Counted from the first letter of the stretch, positions 1-8,542 are shown. The stretch is 64,000 nucleotides of DNA from Actinocatenispora rupis (GCF_016861975.1 NZ_BOMB01000032.1:1-64000); one strand, 5' to 3'. Notes: a model not told the origin generated them from the sequence alone. Translations and numbers: made by a program.

Positions 1-132
1 GGCGATCTGCGTACGTCGGCGTTCTGCGGCGTTGTGGCCCCGCGGCACGGATCGGCGGCCTACGCTTTCGAATGTTCGGCGTGCCCGCGGCGGACCTGAC
101 CGCGCGCGGCCGGCGCGACGGAGGGGTGTGGG

Positions 133-1416
133 ATGACCGAGCAGCCGCCGGAGGACCTGTCCGACGCGGACCGGCGCGAGCTGGAGGCGTTGCGCCGCAA
201 GGCATCCGGCCGCGGCGTACGCGTGGGCCGGTGGCTCGGCGCCGTCGCCCTGCTCCTCGTCGGTACGCTGCTGGCCGTCCTGTCGGTCGTCGCCGTCTTC
301 GCCCGCAACCAGCTCCTCAACACCGACCGGTACGTGGCGACGGTGGCGCCGCTGGCCACCGATCCAGTGGTACAGGACGCGATCTCGCGCCGGCTGACCG
401 ACGAGATCACCACCCGCGTGGACCTGACGACGCTCGGGCACGAGGCGTCCGACTGGCTGAAGAAGCAGGGTGCGCCGCCCGCCGTCGACTCGCTCGTCGG
501 CCCGGCCGTCTCGGGCGTCGAGTCGTTCATCGCCCGCGAGGTCGACCAGATCGTGCACAGCTCGACGTTCGCCGACGCCTGGGACTCCGCGAACCGCGTC
601 GCGCATGAGAACCTGCAGACCGTACTGACCGGCAAGGGCGGCACGATCCTCAAGAGCCAGGGCACCACCGTGTCGGTGGACCTGGGCGCGCTGCTGTTGA
701 CCGTGAAGCAGCGGCTGGTGGACCGCGGTTTCGCCCTCGCCGGGAAGATTCCGAAGATCAACATCGAGTTCGTCCTCTTCTCCTCGACCGCGCTGCCCAA
801 GCTGCGCAACTACGTCACCGCGCTGGACACCGTGGCGACCTGGCTGCCGTGGGTGGCGCTCGTCCTGCTCGCCGCCGCCGTACTCACCGCACCACGGCAC
901 CGGCGCGGCCTGCTGCTGGCCGGCGCGTTCCTCGCCGTCGGCGCCCTGCTGATCATCGCCGGGGTCGCCATCGCCCGGGCGTACTACCTGAACAACCTGC
1001 CGCCGGCCGTGCACTCGCCCGACGCGGTGGCGCACGTCTTCGACATCGTGCTGCGCAACGTGCTCACCGCGTACCGGGTGATGGCGGTGCTGGGCGCGCT
1101 GGTCGCGGTGGTGTGCTGGTTCGCGGGACCGGCCCGTCCCGCGGTCTGGACCCGCCGCACCACCGGACGCGGACTCGACGCGATGGGCCACGGCCTCGCC
1201 CGCACCGGCGTACCGCTCGGCCCGGTGCCGGCGTTCCTGCACCGCTTCCACGTACCGATCGACATCGCGCTGGTGGTCCTCGCCGCCCTGGGCTTCGTCC
1301 TCACCGGCGCGGGCGCGTCCGCCGCCATCGGCTTCGGCGTCGGCCTCGTCGTACTCCTGGTCGTCGTCGAGACGCTCGCCCGCGCCACCGCGCCACCGCA
1401 GCCGGCGATCGTCTGA
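133..1416 (+). CDS. Multi-pass membrane protein of unknown function
   Basis: A 427-residue integral membrane protein. A charged cytoplasmic start (about 1-30) is followed by one membrane helix at about 35-57, a long soluble section at about 60-235 that probably faces outside, and five more helices at about 237-253, 259-281, 314-331, 375-391 and 396-415. The ATG is preceded by a purine-rich GGAGGGG ribosome site, which supports this start. I recognise no enzymatic motif. Proteins of this layout are common in actinomycetes without a known role. The stop codon lies inside a long inverted repeat shared with the convergent TetR gene. Confidence is high that it is a gene and low for any function. 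Confidence 0.85.
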   Translation: MTEQPPEDLSDADRRELEALRRKASGRGVRVGRWLGAVALLLVGTLLAVLSVVAVFARNQLLNTDRYVATVAPLATDPVVQDAISRRLTDEITTRVDLTTLGHEASDWLKKQGAPPAVDSLVGPAVSGVESFIAREVDQIVHSSTFADAWDSANRVAHENLQTVLTGKGGTILKSQGTTVSVDLGALLLTVKQRLVDRGFALAGKIPKINIEFVLFSSTALPKLRNYVTALDTVATWLPWVALVLLAAAVLTAPRHRRGLLLAGAFLAVGALLIIAGVAIARAYYLNNLPPAVHSPDAVAHVFDIVLRNVLTAYRVMAVLGALVAVVCWFAGPARPAVWTRRTTGRGLDAMGHGLARTGVPLGPVPAFLHRFHVPIDIALVVLAALGFVLTGAGASAAIGFGVGLVVLLVVVETLARATAPPQPAIV

Positions 1417-1476
1417 GAGGTCCTGACAGGAAAGGACCGTCGGCGCCTGGCGGACGCCTTTCTGTTAGGACCTCTC
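1415..1476. terminator. Bidirectional terminator with both stop codons in the stem
   Basis: Arms of about 20 bases (1415-1435 and 1457-1476, with the core GAGAGGTCCT against AGGACCTCTC) flank a 21-base loop; mismatches and one bulge are present. The arms contain GGAAAGG/CCTTTC, so each strand reads a stem ending in a short T-rich run. The stop codon of the rightward membrane protein (1414-1416) touches the left arm, and that of the leftward TetR gene (1465-1467) lies within the right arm. Confidence 0.7.
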
Positions 1477-2082
1477 ACGCCGCACCCGGACGCTGGTGAG
1501 CAGGTGCCGGATGACCCCCGCGTACTCGTCGCGCACCCGGCCCCGGTCGGCGTCCGGCGTCTCCGCCAGCGCCATCCCGGCGGTACCGAAGACGTTGAAC
1601 ATGATGCGGCTGACCGGCTCCACCGGATGCTCCGGCAGCTCGCCCAGCTCGGTCAGCGCCCGCACGGTCTCCGCCACCACGCTGTACGCGTAGCGTTCCT
1701 CCAGGTTGCGCAGCCGGTGCCAGCCGAGCGCGACGGGCGCCTCCTGCCACACGATCCGCGCGTACTCGGGCTCGCAGCAGCGGTCCAGGAACACCTCGAT
1801 GCCGGCGAGCATCGCGTCCCAGGGGGTGCCCGCCTGCGCGCCCCGTTCGACGACGCGCCGGAACGTCTCGGTCTCCACCCGGTCGAACACCGCCTCGAAC
1901 AGCGCGCTCTTGCCGGCGAAGTGGTGGTACACCGCGCCGCGGGTGGCCCGGATGTCGGTGGCCACGTCCTCAAGGGTCGTCGCGGCGTAGCCGTGCTCGA
2001 CGAACCGGCGCAGGGCCGCGTCGAGGAGGGCGGACCTGGTCGCTTCCGAGTGCTGCGCGCGCCGGTTGCGGACCGGGGGCAT
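1465..2082 (-). CDS. TetR/AcrR family transcriptional regulator
   Basis: A 205-residue TetR regulator. The N-terminal helix-turn-helix covers about residues 10-57, with the typical pattern of a TTLEDVA helix, a turn, and a GAVYHHFAGKSALF recognition segment. The rest is a helical ligand-binding domain. The ATG at 2082 puts the HTH at the usual distance from the N-terminus; the same frame runs far upstream only because GC-rich DNA lacks stops. It diverges from the membrane kinase gene, and a 17-base palindrome lies between them, so autoregulation and control of the kinase are likely (inference). The ligand is unknown. Confidence 0.9.
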   Translation of the reverse strand: MPPVRNRRAQHSEATRSALLDAALRRFVEHGYAATTLEDVATDIRATRGAVYHHFAGKSALFEAVFDRVETETFRRVVERGAQAGTPWDAMLAGIEVFLDRCCEPEYARIVWQEAPVALGWHRLRNLEERYAYSVVAETVRALTELGELPEHPVEPVSRIMFNVFGTAGMALAETPDADRGRVRDEYAGVIRHLLTSVRVRRERS

Positions 2083-2153
2083 GCGCCGAGCATAGGCGCC
2101 TGACCGGGCGGAACGTGCACCGCACGACCGGCCTGGCGTACGTTGCGCACGAA

Positions 2154-2170
2154 ACATACGCTGTGTATGT
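2154..2170. promoter_or_regulatory. Candidate TetR operator between TetR and kinase genes
   Basis: Perfect inverted repeat ACATAC-N5-GTATGT in the divergent intergenic region, 72 bases upstream of the TetR start and 76 upstream of the kinase start. It is AT-richer than its surroundings. Size and placement fit a TetR operator. Confidence 0.6.
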
Positions 2171-2245
2171 GAATGCATGGTCTCGATGGGCCGGTGTGCC
2201 GTCACGCTGCCGTCGTACGTCGCTGTCGGGAACGGGTGGAGCATC

Positions 2246-4378
2246 GTGAAACCGTTGGGGCCCAACGATCCGGAGCAGATCGGACCGTACCGGGTGCTCG
2301 CCGAGCTGGGGCGCGGCGGCATGGGCCGGGTCTTCCTCGCCGCCGCCGCCGACGGCACCCTCGTCGCGGTCAAGCAGGTCCGCGAACAGCTCACCGACGA
2401 CGAGGGCTTCCGCGCCCGGTTCAGCCGCGAGGTCGCCGCGTCGCGCCAGGTGGCCGGCGAGTACACGGCGGGGGTGCTGGCGGCCGACCCGGACGCGCCG
2501 ATCCCGTGGCTGGCCTCGGAGTTCGTGGCCGGGCCGTCGCTGCACGACGCGCTCGCCACCGGGCCGTTCCCGGTGGAGTCCGTACTGGCGCTCGCCGCCG
2601 CGCTGTCGTCGGCGCTGGTCGACATCCACGACGCGCAGCTCGTACACCGCGACCTCAAACCGTCGAACGTGCTGCTCACCGACCAGGGCGCGACCGTCAT
2701 CGACTTCGGCATCGCGCGGGCGGCCGACGGCGCCGGCACCGAGCTGACCCATACCGGCTGGCTGGTCGGCGCACCCGGCTTCATGTCGCCCGAGCAGGCC
2801 ATGGGCCAGCCGGTGACCGGCCCCAGCGACGTGTTCTCGCTCGGCACGGTGCTGCTGGTGGCGGCCACCGGCGCCAACCCGTTCGACGGCCCGTCCACCC
2901 CGCAGACCCTCTTCAACGTCGTGTACTCCGCGCCCGAGCTCGACGCGCTCCCCGACCAGCTCCGCGACCTCGTCGAATGCTGCCTGGCCAAGGAGCCCGC
3001 CGACCGCCCCACCCCCGCCGAGGTACGCGACGCGGTCGGTGACCTGCCGCCGGTCGACCGGCTCTGGCCGCAGCCCGTACACGACCTCATCGCGACCCAG
3101 CAGTCCGAGGCCGACCGGTACGCCAGCGCCGCGGACACCGTGATCCGCCCGGGCGTACCGAGCACCGAGACGAAGGTGGACCCGCTGCGGCGTACGGCGC
3201 CGGCGAACGACGACCCGACCGAGGTGACCGCGCAGCGTACGCCGGATGACGACGGGGACGAGGACGACGTCGAGGCCGCCTGGGCGGAGGCCATCGGCAG
3301 CGAACCCCCGGTGGCCGGCGTCAACCCCGCCGCGGCGGAGGCCAGCGCGTCCGGCGGCGCGGCTTCCGACGGATCCACGCCCGACACGTCCGGCGCCAAC
3401 GGTGCTGCTCCCGGCGGTTCCGATGGTTTCGGGGCTGGCAGTCCCGGGCCTGATGGTTCCGGTCCCGGCGGTCCCGGGCCTGATGGTTCCGGGCCCAGCG
3501 GCCCCTGGGCTGATGGTTCCCGGGCCGGCGGTCCCGGGGCTGATGGTTCCGGTCCCGCTGGTTTCGGGCACGACGGTGGGGGCGCTGGCGCGCCGCCGCC
3601 GTTCTCGGGCCTGCCGCCGCAGCCGACGAAGTCCGGTACGTCGGCTGGCACGGTCGCGCGGGTGCTCGCCATCGTGGTCGCCGTCGTCATCGTCGTCGGG
3701 TTCGGCGTGTTCGTGGCGAACAGCATCGGCCGGGCCGTGTCGCAGGCCAGCGGGAGCCAGTCGACGCCGGACATCGACCCGACGTCGGACTCGCCGTCGC
3801 CGGAGCCGTCACCGACGTCGGAGTCGCCGTCCCCCTCGCCGACCGCGCGCGACGGCGACACCCTCGACGACGCGGACCTGGACGACACCCCGATGGAGCC
3901 CGAGCAGTTCTTCCCCGAGCTGGCCGACTACGAGCTGCCGGCGTACGGCGTGCGGTCGAACTGCGACAAGGCCAGTACCGGCGGGGAGGGCGCCACCACC
4001 GACCTGGTCAACCGGTACGACTGCGACCGTATGCTGACCGCGGACTACCTGGACAAGGACGACGGGTTGATGGCCAGCGTGATGGTGTTCGCGATGCCCA
4101 CGGCCGACGACGCGGAGTCGGTGAAGGACGAGATGAAGGCGGGCACCGACGCGTTCAACGAGCTCAACCACTTCTGCCCGCAGACCGGGACCGGGTCGTC
4201 GCTGTGCGACGGCTCCGACCCGAGCACCTGGGTGTACCGGCGCACCTTCCACCGGTACATGATGGTCGTGGAACTGTTCGAGCTGGACGGCAGCGACACG
4301 AAGAAGACCGACGCGCTCGCCACGTTCGCGGTCGCGGTGATGGACGGCATCGAGGAGCAGATCCCGACCATCCGATGA
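2246..4378 (+). CDS. Membrane Ser/Thr protein kinase with extracellular C-terminal domain
   Basis: A 710-residue PknB-type kinase. The GTG at 2246 is chosen because GGGTGGA precedes it and the glycine loop then begins at about residue 22. Visible kinase landmarks are the loop GRGGMGRV, lysine 43 in VAVKQ, catalytic HRDLKPSN (D136) and DFG (D153), so it should be active. Residues about 280-470 are an acidic, Gly/Pro/Ser-rich linker that includes five decapeptide repeats. One membrane helix spans about 473-495. A Ser/Pro-rich stalk and an outer domain with four cysteines complete it. There are no PASTA repeats, so the sensed signal is unknown. It probably phosphorylates cytoplasmic targets in response to an envelope signal. 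It diverges from a TetR gene. Confidence 0.92.
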   Translation: MKPLGPNDPEQIGPYRVLAELGRGGMGRVFLAAAADGTLVAVKQVREQLTDDEGFRARFSREVAASRQVAGEYTAGVLAADPDAPIPWLASEFVAGPSLHDALATGPFPVESVLALAAALSSALVDIHDAQLVHRDLKPSNVLLTDQGATVIDFGIARAADGAGTELTHTGWLVGAPGFMSPEQAMGQPVTGPSDVFSLGTVLLVAATGANPFDGPSTPQTLFNVVYSAPELDALPDQLRDLVECCLAKEPADRPTPAEVRDAVGDLPPVDRLWPQPVHDLIATQQSEADRYASAADTVIRPGVPSTETKVDPLRRTAPANDDPTEVTAQRTPDDDGDEDDVEAAWAEAIGSEPPVAGVNPAAAEASASGGAASDGSTPDTSGANGAAPGGSDGFGAGSPGPDGSGPGGPGPDGSGPSGPWADGSRAGGPGADGSGPAGFGHDGGGAGAPPPFSGLPPQPTKSGTSAGTVARVLAIVVAVVIVVGFGVFVANSIGRAVSQASGSQSTPDIDPTSDSPSPEPSPTSESPSPSPTARDGDTLDDADLDDTPMEPEQFFPELADYELPAYGVRSNCDKASTGGEGATTDLVNRYDCDRMLTADYLDKDDGLMASVMVFAMPTADDAESVKDEMKAGTDAFNELNHFCPQTGTGSSLCDGSDPSTWVYRRTFHRYMMVVELFELDGSDTKKTDALATFAVAVMDGIEEQIPTIR
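3419..3568 (+). repeat. Five 30-bp in-frame tandem repeats in the kinase linker
   Basis: Five consecutive 30-base units sharing a CTGATGGTTCC-like core encode decapeptides of the form (P/A)DGSGP(G/S)G(P/F)G; the first unit is degenerate. They lie between the kinase domain and the membrane helix and form a flexible Gly/Pro linker whose length could vary by slippage. Confidence 0.85.
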
Positions 4379-4719
4379 CGCGCCGGACCGCCGTCAGGGG
4401 CGGAACCCGGCGCGTTCGGCGACGAGGTCGGACCGGATGAGTTCGAGCCGCCGGCCGCCCGCCGGGCCCGCTCCCCCGGTACGCGGGGCTGGTGCGGTGG
4501 TCGATGCGGGCGTCGCCGGTGCCGACCAGAAGACCGGCGAGGTCCGGGGGGGTACGACCCTGCCACCGGAGCTGACCGCCTTCGACGTGGCGGTGTGGCC
4601 GGAATCGTTGCGCGGCGCGGGATCGGCACCCCCTCATCCTGATGCGCGCCCGCGCGACGGCAAAGAAATTCTTGCCGGGGATATGGCCCTTACGCCTCGG
4701 ACTGGCAATAATTTCGACC
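4379..4719. other. Intergenic region with no convincing gene
   Basis: Between the kinase and the RpiR regulator. A short leftward coding-like stretch ending at about 4396 is too small to call and may be a relic. The right end turns AT-richer (about 4659-4715) and probably holds the promoter and operator of the RpiR gene. Confidence 0.4.
4659..4676. promoter_or_regulatory. Candidate RpiR operator
   Basis: GGCAA-N8-TTGCC inverted repeat with an AT-rich centre, in a GC-rich setting, 44 bases upstream of the RpiR start. A related GGCAATAATTTC lies at about 4705. Autoregulation through this site is an inference. Confidence 0.4.
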
Positions 4720-5583
4720 ATGTCCGAGCCGGATGTTCTCGTGGCGTTGCGTCGGATCGCGCCCGACCTGCCGGGTGCGCTGCGGCGGGTGGCCGACGAG
4801 GTACTCGCCGATCCGCCCGGCGTCGTCCGCGGCACGATCGTCGAGCTCGCCGATCGCTCCGGTACGTCGGCGTCGACGGTGACGCGGCTGGCGCAGTACC
4901 TCGGCTTCGCGGGGTATCCGGCGCTGAGGGTCGCGGTGGCGGCGTCGGCGTCGGTCGGCGGCGCCTGGGACGAACGGATCCGGCGCGAGTTCACCGCCGA
5001 CACCGAACTGGCCGAGGTGGCCCGCGGGCTGGCCGCCGCGCAGGCCCGCGCGGTACGGGAAACCCTTGCGGCGCTTGACCTCTCGGCCCTGGACGCGGCG
5101 GCAGCGGCGGTCGCCGGCGCGCGCCGGGTGGACGTGTTCGGGGTCAGCGGCAGCGCGATCATGGCGGCGGAACTGCGGATGCGGCTGCACGGCATCGGCG
5201 TACCGGCGTGGGTGAGCGCGGACGTGCACGAGGGGCTGACCGCCGCCGCACTGCAGACCACCGGCGACGTGACGGTCGGCATCTCGCACCGCGGCGGTAC
5301 CAGGGAGACGTTGGACGTGCTGCGCCGCGCGCACGAGCGGGGTGCCACAACCGTTGCGGTGACCGGGTTTCCGGACGCGCCGATCGGTCGGCTCGCCGAC
5401 CACGTCCTGACGACCGTGTCGCAGCAGACGACGTTCCGGGACGGGCCGCTCGCGGCGCGGCACTCGGAGCTGACCGTCGTCGAGATGCTGTACGTCGCGG
5501 TCGCGCAACGCACGTACGACCGAACCGTCCGCACCATGCGGGCCACCGCCGACGCGGTGCGAACCCATCTGGAGGACGCATGA
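4720..5583 (+). CDS. RpiR/MurR family regulator with SIS domain
   Basis: A 287-residue regulator. Residues about 1-77 form the RpiR helix-turn-helix (GTSASTVTRLAQYLGFAGY is typical). Residues about 110-255 form an SIS sugar-phosphate-binding fold with the GVSGSA segment and a conserved serine-rich loop. SIS regulators sense phosphosugars. The ATG at 4720 is preferred; an upstream in-frame ATG (4642) would place the putative operator inside the coding region. Its TGA overlaps the ATG of the next gene (ATGA), so it is translationally coupled to a secreted glycosidase-like protein. This suggests local control of carbohydrate use. Confidence 0.9.
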   Translation: MSEPDVLVALRRIAPDLPGALRRVADEVLADPPGVVRGTIVELADRSGTSASTVTRLAQYLGFAGYPALRVAVAASASVGGAWDERIRREFTADTELAEVARGLAAAQARAVRETLAALDLSALDAAAAAVAGARRVDVFGVSGSAIMAAELRMRLHGIGVPAWVSADVHEGLTAAALQTTGDVTVGISHRGGTRETLDVLRRAHERGATTVAVTGFPDAPIGRLADHVLTTVSQQTTFRDGPLAARHSELTVVEMLYVAVAQRTYDRTVRTMRATADAVRTHLEDA

Positions 5584-7004
5584 CCTCAGTACGCGCAGGG
5601 CTCGGACGGCGCGCCGTCCTGGCCGGCGGGATGGCCGCCGCCGGGATGGCCGCCCTGGCCAGACCCGATGCGGCGCAAGCGGATCCGGTCGCGGCGACCC
5701 CGGTGTCCGCGCCGGCGGTCAGCCCGGCCGACCTGCCGCTGACCGGCGGCAGCCAGTTCCCGATCGGGGTGTTCTGGCCGCCGCCGCCCACGTTCACCAC
5801 CCCGGAGCGGTACGCGGAGATCGCGGACGCGGGCTTCACGTTCCTGCTCAACGGCAACTACCTGTGGGACGCCACCGGCATCACGTACGCGCTGGGACTG
5901 GCACAGCAGGCCGGGTTGAAGATGCTGGTGTCCGGCGACCCGCTGGAGGTCGTCACCGCCGGGAACTTCTGGATCGCCGGCGATCCGAGCGGCAACCGGC
6001 CGCAACTGAGCGTGGCCGACGCGACGGTGTGCCTGCGCGCCGTGCTCACCACGTACAGGAAGTATCCGGCGTTCGCGGGGCTGGACCTGGTGGACGAGCC
6101 GGCCACGGACCGGTTCACCACGCTCGCCGCGCTGGTGTCGATCGTCCGGCAGGTGGCGCCGACGGTGCTGCCGTACGTGAACTTCCGGCGGCTCGGCCAG
6201 CCGTGGGGCGCCTGGGGCACCGCCGGCATGGACGCCCCGACCTACACCCGGTACGTGCAGGAGGCCGTCGACACGATCGCGCCGTCGGTCCTCAGCTACG
6301 ACCGCTATCCGTTGAACGCCAACGGAACCGACGACCCGCTGTACTTCCAGAACTGGGCGATCGTGCGCGCGGCGGGCCTGAAGGCGAACCTGCCGACCTG
6401 GATCTACCTGCAGTCCGTGCAGTACGCCGGGCACCGGTTGCCGAGCGCCGCCGAGGTCGCGTGGCAGGCGAACGTGTCGCTGGCGTACGGCGCGAAGGGC
6501 GTGCAGTACTTCACGTACTGGACGCCGGATCCCAGTCGTGGCAGCGGTTTCGTGCCGGCGCAGGCACTCGTCACCGTCGACGGCCACCGCACCGCCCTGT
6601 ACGACGCGGCCAGGGCGCTCAACACCGGGTGGCTGCAACCCGCCGGCAGCCAGCTCAAGCCGCTGGTGTCCGAGTCCGTGGTGCACGCCAACGACACTCC
6701 CCTGCCGGTCGGCGCCACCGACTTCACCCCCGACGACCGGGTACGCCGGGTCGAGGGCGACGCCGTGGTCCTCGGCCGGTTCCGCCCGGCCGACGCCGCC
6801 GACGAGACCCGCTTCCTGTTGGCCGCCAACCGATCCCACACCACCCCTGCCACGGTACGGCTCCAGTTGCACGCGGAGACCGTCGCCCGGGTCAGCGTCT
6901 TCGACGCGGCGAGCGGCACGTACGCGCCGCAGCCCAACCCGGCGATCGTCGACGTGACGCTCGATCCGGGCGGAGCCGCCCTGTACCGTCTCGACCCGCG
7001 CTGA
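5580..7004 (+). CDS. Tat-exported glycoside-hydrolase-like protein
   Basis: A 474-residue secreted protein. It begins with a twin-arginine signal (RR at 10-11, hydrophobic stretch to about 27, AQA cleavage region at about 31-34). The body resembles a TIM-barrel glycosidase: NGNYLWD and LDLVDEP (E173, a candidate acid/base) in the first half, and a YGAKGVQYFTYWTPD strand late in the barrel, as in GH42/GH35-like folds. A beta-rich C-terminal domain follows. The start overlaps the RpiR stop codon. The substrate cannot be read from the sequence. Alternative: a catalytically inactive carbohydrate-binding barrel. Confidence 0.8.
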   Translation: MTSVRAGLGRRAVLAGGMAAAGMAALARPDAAQADPVAATPVSAPAVSPADLPLTGGSQFPIGVFWPPPPTFTTPERYAEIADAGFTFLLNGNYLWDATGITYALGLAQQAGLKMLVSGDPLEVVTAGNFWIAGDPSGNRPQLSVADATVCLRAVLTTYRKYPAFAGLDLVDEPATDRFTTLAALVSIVRQVAPTVLPYVNFRRLGQPWGAWGTAGMDAPTYTRYVQEAVDTIAPSVLSYDRYPLNANGTDDPLYFQNWAIVRAAGLKANLPTWIYLQSVQYAGHRLPSAAEVAWQANVSLAYGAKGVQYFTYWTPDPSRGSGFVPAQALVTVDGHRTALYDAARALNTGWLQPAGSQLKPLVSESVVHANDTPLPVGATDFTPDDRVRRVEGDAVVLGRFRPADAADETRFLLAANRSHTTPATVRLQLHAETVARVSVFDAASGTYAPQPNPAIVDVTLDPGGAALYRLDPR

Positions 7005-7006
7005 CG

Positions 7007-7039
7007 CGGCGGTGGTGCGCCCCTACCGCACCACCGCCG
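7007..7039. terminator. Bidirectional hairpin terminator
   Basis: Perfect 13-base arms (CGGCGGTGGTGCG and its complement) around a 7-base loop, between two convergent genes: the glycosidase ending at 7004 and the sigma factor ending at 7058. Confidence 0.75.
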
Positions 7040-7057
7040 GGATCCGGCCGCGACCCC

Positions 7058-7972
7058 TCAGGACTCCGGCGACGTGGCCCAGGCCGACAGCTTCTCGGGA
7101 TTGCGTACCGCCCAGATGTGGGTGATACGCCCGGCCGACACGTCCAGCGCCGCGACCACCACGGTGACGCCGTCGCGCTGCGCCACCAACCCCGGCTGGC
7201 CGTTGACCGTACGCTCCACGATCGTCATGTCCGGCGCCTTCTCGGCGAGCCCCACGATGTAGCGGGCGATCTGCTCGCCGCCCTCGACGGGGCGTAGCGC
7301 GGCGCTCACGACGCCGCCGCCGTCGGCGGTCATCACCGCGCGCGGGTCGAGCAGGCCGACGAGCGCGCCGATGTCGCGGGACTCCCACGCCCGCCGGAAG
7401 TCCCGGACGAGGCCGGCCTGCCGCGGCTTGGGCGTCGTGGGCAGCTCCGCCGCCTCGATCCGGCGCCGGGCCGAACTCGCCAGTTGCCGGCACGCCGCCG
7501 GCGTACGGCCGACGATCTCGGCCACTTCGGCGAAGGAGTACCGGAAGACGTCGTGCAGGACGAACGCGACCCGCTCGGCGGGCGTCATCGCCTCCAACAC
7601 CACCAGGAACGCCATGCTGACCGACTCGTCCAGCGTGACCCGGTCCGCCGGATCCGCCGCACCCCATTCGGTACGGTCCGGCAGCGGTTCAGGGATCCAC
7701 TCCCCCACGTACCGCTCGCGGCGGGCCCGCGCCGACCCCAGCAGGTCCAGGCAGATCCGGCCCGCCACCCGCGTCAGCCACGCGCCCGGTGACGCGATCG
7801 CGTCCTGCTGCTCCCGGCTCATCGCGTACCACCGGGCGTAGGTCTCCTGCACCACGTCCTCGGCCTCCGCGAACGACCCGAGCAGCCGGTACCCGAGGTT
7901 CAGCAGCTGCCGCCGCTCGCGTACCAGCGCGTCCAGCTCCGGATCGCCGGATGCCGGCGTGACCCCGCCCAT
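7058..7972 (-). CDS. ECF41-group sigma factor with SnoaL-like C-terminal domain
   Basis: A 304-residue extracytoplasmic-function sigma factor. Region 2 covers about 10-85 and region 4 about 115-175. The three hallmarks of the ECF41 group are visible: WIPEP (92-96, usually WLPEP) in the linker, DGGG (217-220) and NPEKL (291-295, usually NPDKL) in the SnoaL-like domain at about 185-300. In this group the fused domain controls activity, and no separate anti-sigma factor is needed. It faces the small membrane protein gene at 8138, with matching divergent promoters between them. The usual ECF41 partners (carboxymuconolactone decarboxylase, oxidoreductase or epimerase) are absent, so the membrane protein is the likely target. 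Confidence 0.92.
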   Translation of the reverse strand: MGGVTPASGDPELDALVRERRQLLNLGYRLLGSFAEAEDVVQETYARWYAMSREQQDAIASPGAWLTRVAGRICLDLLGSARARRERYVGEWIPEPLPDRTEWGAADPADRVTLDESVSMAFLVVLEAMTPAERVAFVLHDVFRYSFAEVAEIVGRTPAACRQLASSARRRIEAAELPTTPKPRQAGLVRDFRRAWESRDIGALVGLLDPRAVMTADGGGVVSAALRPVEGGEQIARYIVGLAEKAPDMTIVERTVNGQPGLVAQRDGVTVVVAALDVSAGRITHIWAVRNPEKLSAWATSPES

Positions 7973-8007
7973 CGTGCCGCCCCTCGACTCGTCGCCCCCA
8001 CCGGTAC

Positions 8008-8034
8008 GACGAGACGGCCCACCGATCTGTGAGG
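8008..8034 (-). promoter_or_regulatory. ECF41-type promoter for the sigma gene itself
   Basis: On the minus strand: CCTCACA (complement of 8028-8034), a 16-base spacer and CGTC (complement of 8008-8011). This resembles the ECF41 consensus TGTCACA-N16-CGTC as I recall it from the literature. It is the mirror image of the promoter on the other strand. Confidence 0.65.
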
Positions 8035-8047
8035 TCCGCCGCACCGA

Positions 8048-8074
8048 CCTCACATTCTCCCTGGCAGAGTCGTC
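8048..8074 (+). promoter_or_regulatory. ECF41-type promoter for the membrane protein gene
   Basis: CCTCACA (8048-8054), a 16-base spacer and CGTC (8071-8074). Together with the opposite promoter it forms the inverted repeat TGTGAGGTC-N9-GACCTCACA (8028-8054). Transcription would begin near 8081, about 57 bases before the ATG. Confidence 0.65.
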
Positions 8075-8137
8075 GGACCAGTGCACCACCTGGTCACGGC
8101 CCCACGGGCCACCGCCATCCGAAGGGACGACCCCGCC

Positions 8138-8542
8138 ATGTCCACCCGTACCACCGCGAACCGCGGTCCGCTGCCGGCGCTCCTGCGCCTCGTCGTCACC
8201 GTGCAGGCCGTCGCCGTCTTCGTCCAGGCGGTCACCGCGGGCCTGCTGCTGTCCGTACCGGCCGGCAAGCCGCTGCACAGCGCCGGGGCGTACACCCTGT
8301 TCGTGGTGGCGATGCTGCACGTGCCCGTCGCGGTCCTGGCGTGGCGGCCGGGCGGCGGATCGCCGCGCGCGATCCTGTTCGCGGTGGTGTTCCTGGCCGT
8401 CGCGCTGGTCCAGGTGATGCTCGGCATCGCGCACCTGACCGCGCTGCACGTACCGCTCGGCGTCCTGATGTTCGGCGGCAGCGTCGTCCAGGTCGTCACC
8501 ATCTGGACCCGCCGCCGCGCCGCCGCCCCCGTCCCGGCCTGA
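8138..8542 (+). CDS. Small four-helix membrane protein, likely ECF41 target
   Basis: A 134-residue protein with four hydrophobic helices (about 15-38, 49-68, 78-100 and 105-125). It resembles small uncharacterised actinobacterial membrane proteins; no catalytic residues are evident. The ATG at 8138 has GAAGGGA ten bases upstream. A GTG at 8081 is in frame but coincides with the predicted transcription start, so it would need leaderless translation. Position and promoter symmetry make it the probable target of the neighbouring ECF41 sigma factor. Confidence 0.8.
   Translation: MSTRTTANRGPLPALLRLVVTVQAVAVFVQAVTAGLLLSVPAGKPLHSAGAYTLFVVAMLHVPVAVLAWRPGGGSPRAILFAVVFLAVALVQVMLGIAHLTALHVPLGVLMFGGSVVQVVTIWTRRRAAAPVPA

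Noticed and set aside
1-132. Possible 3' end of an upstream gene
   Set aside because: No frame shows a convincing coding stretch ending in this short piece.
1465-3888. 807-residue leftward open frame
   Set aside because: Only the last 205 residues are a real TetR protein; the rest is the antisense shadow of the kinase gene, with Ser/Pro/Gly-rich composition typical of such shadows.
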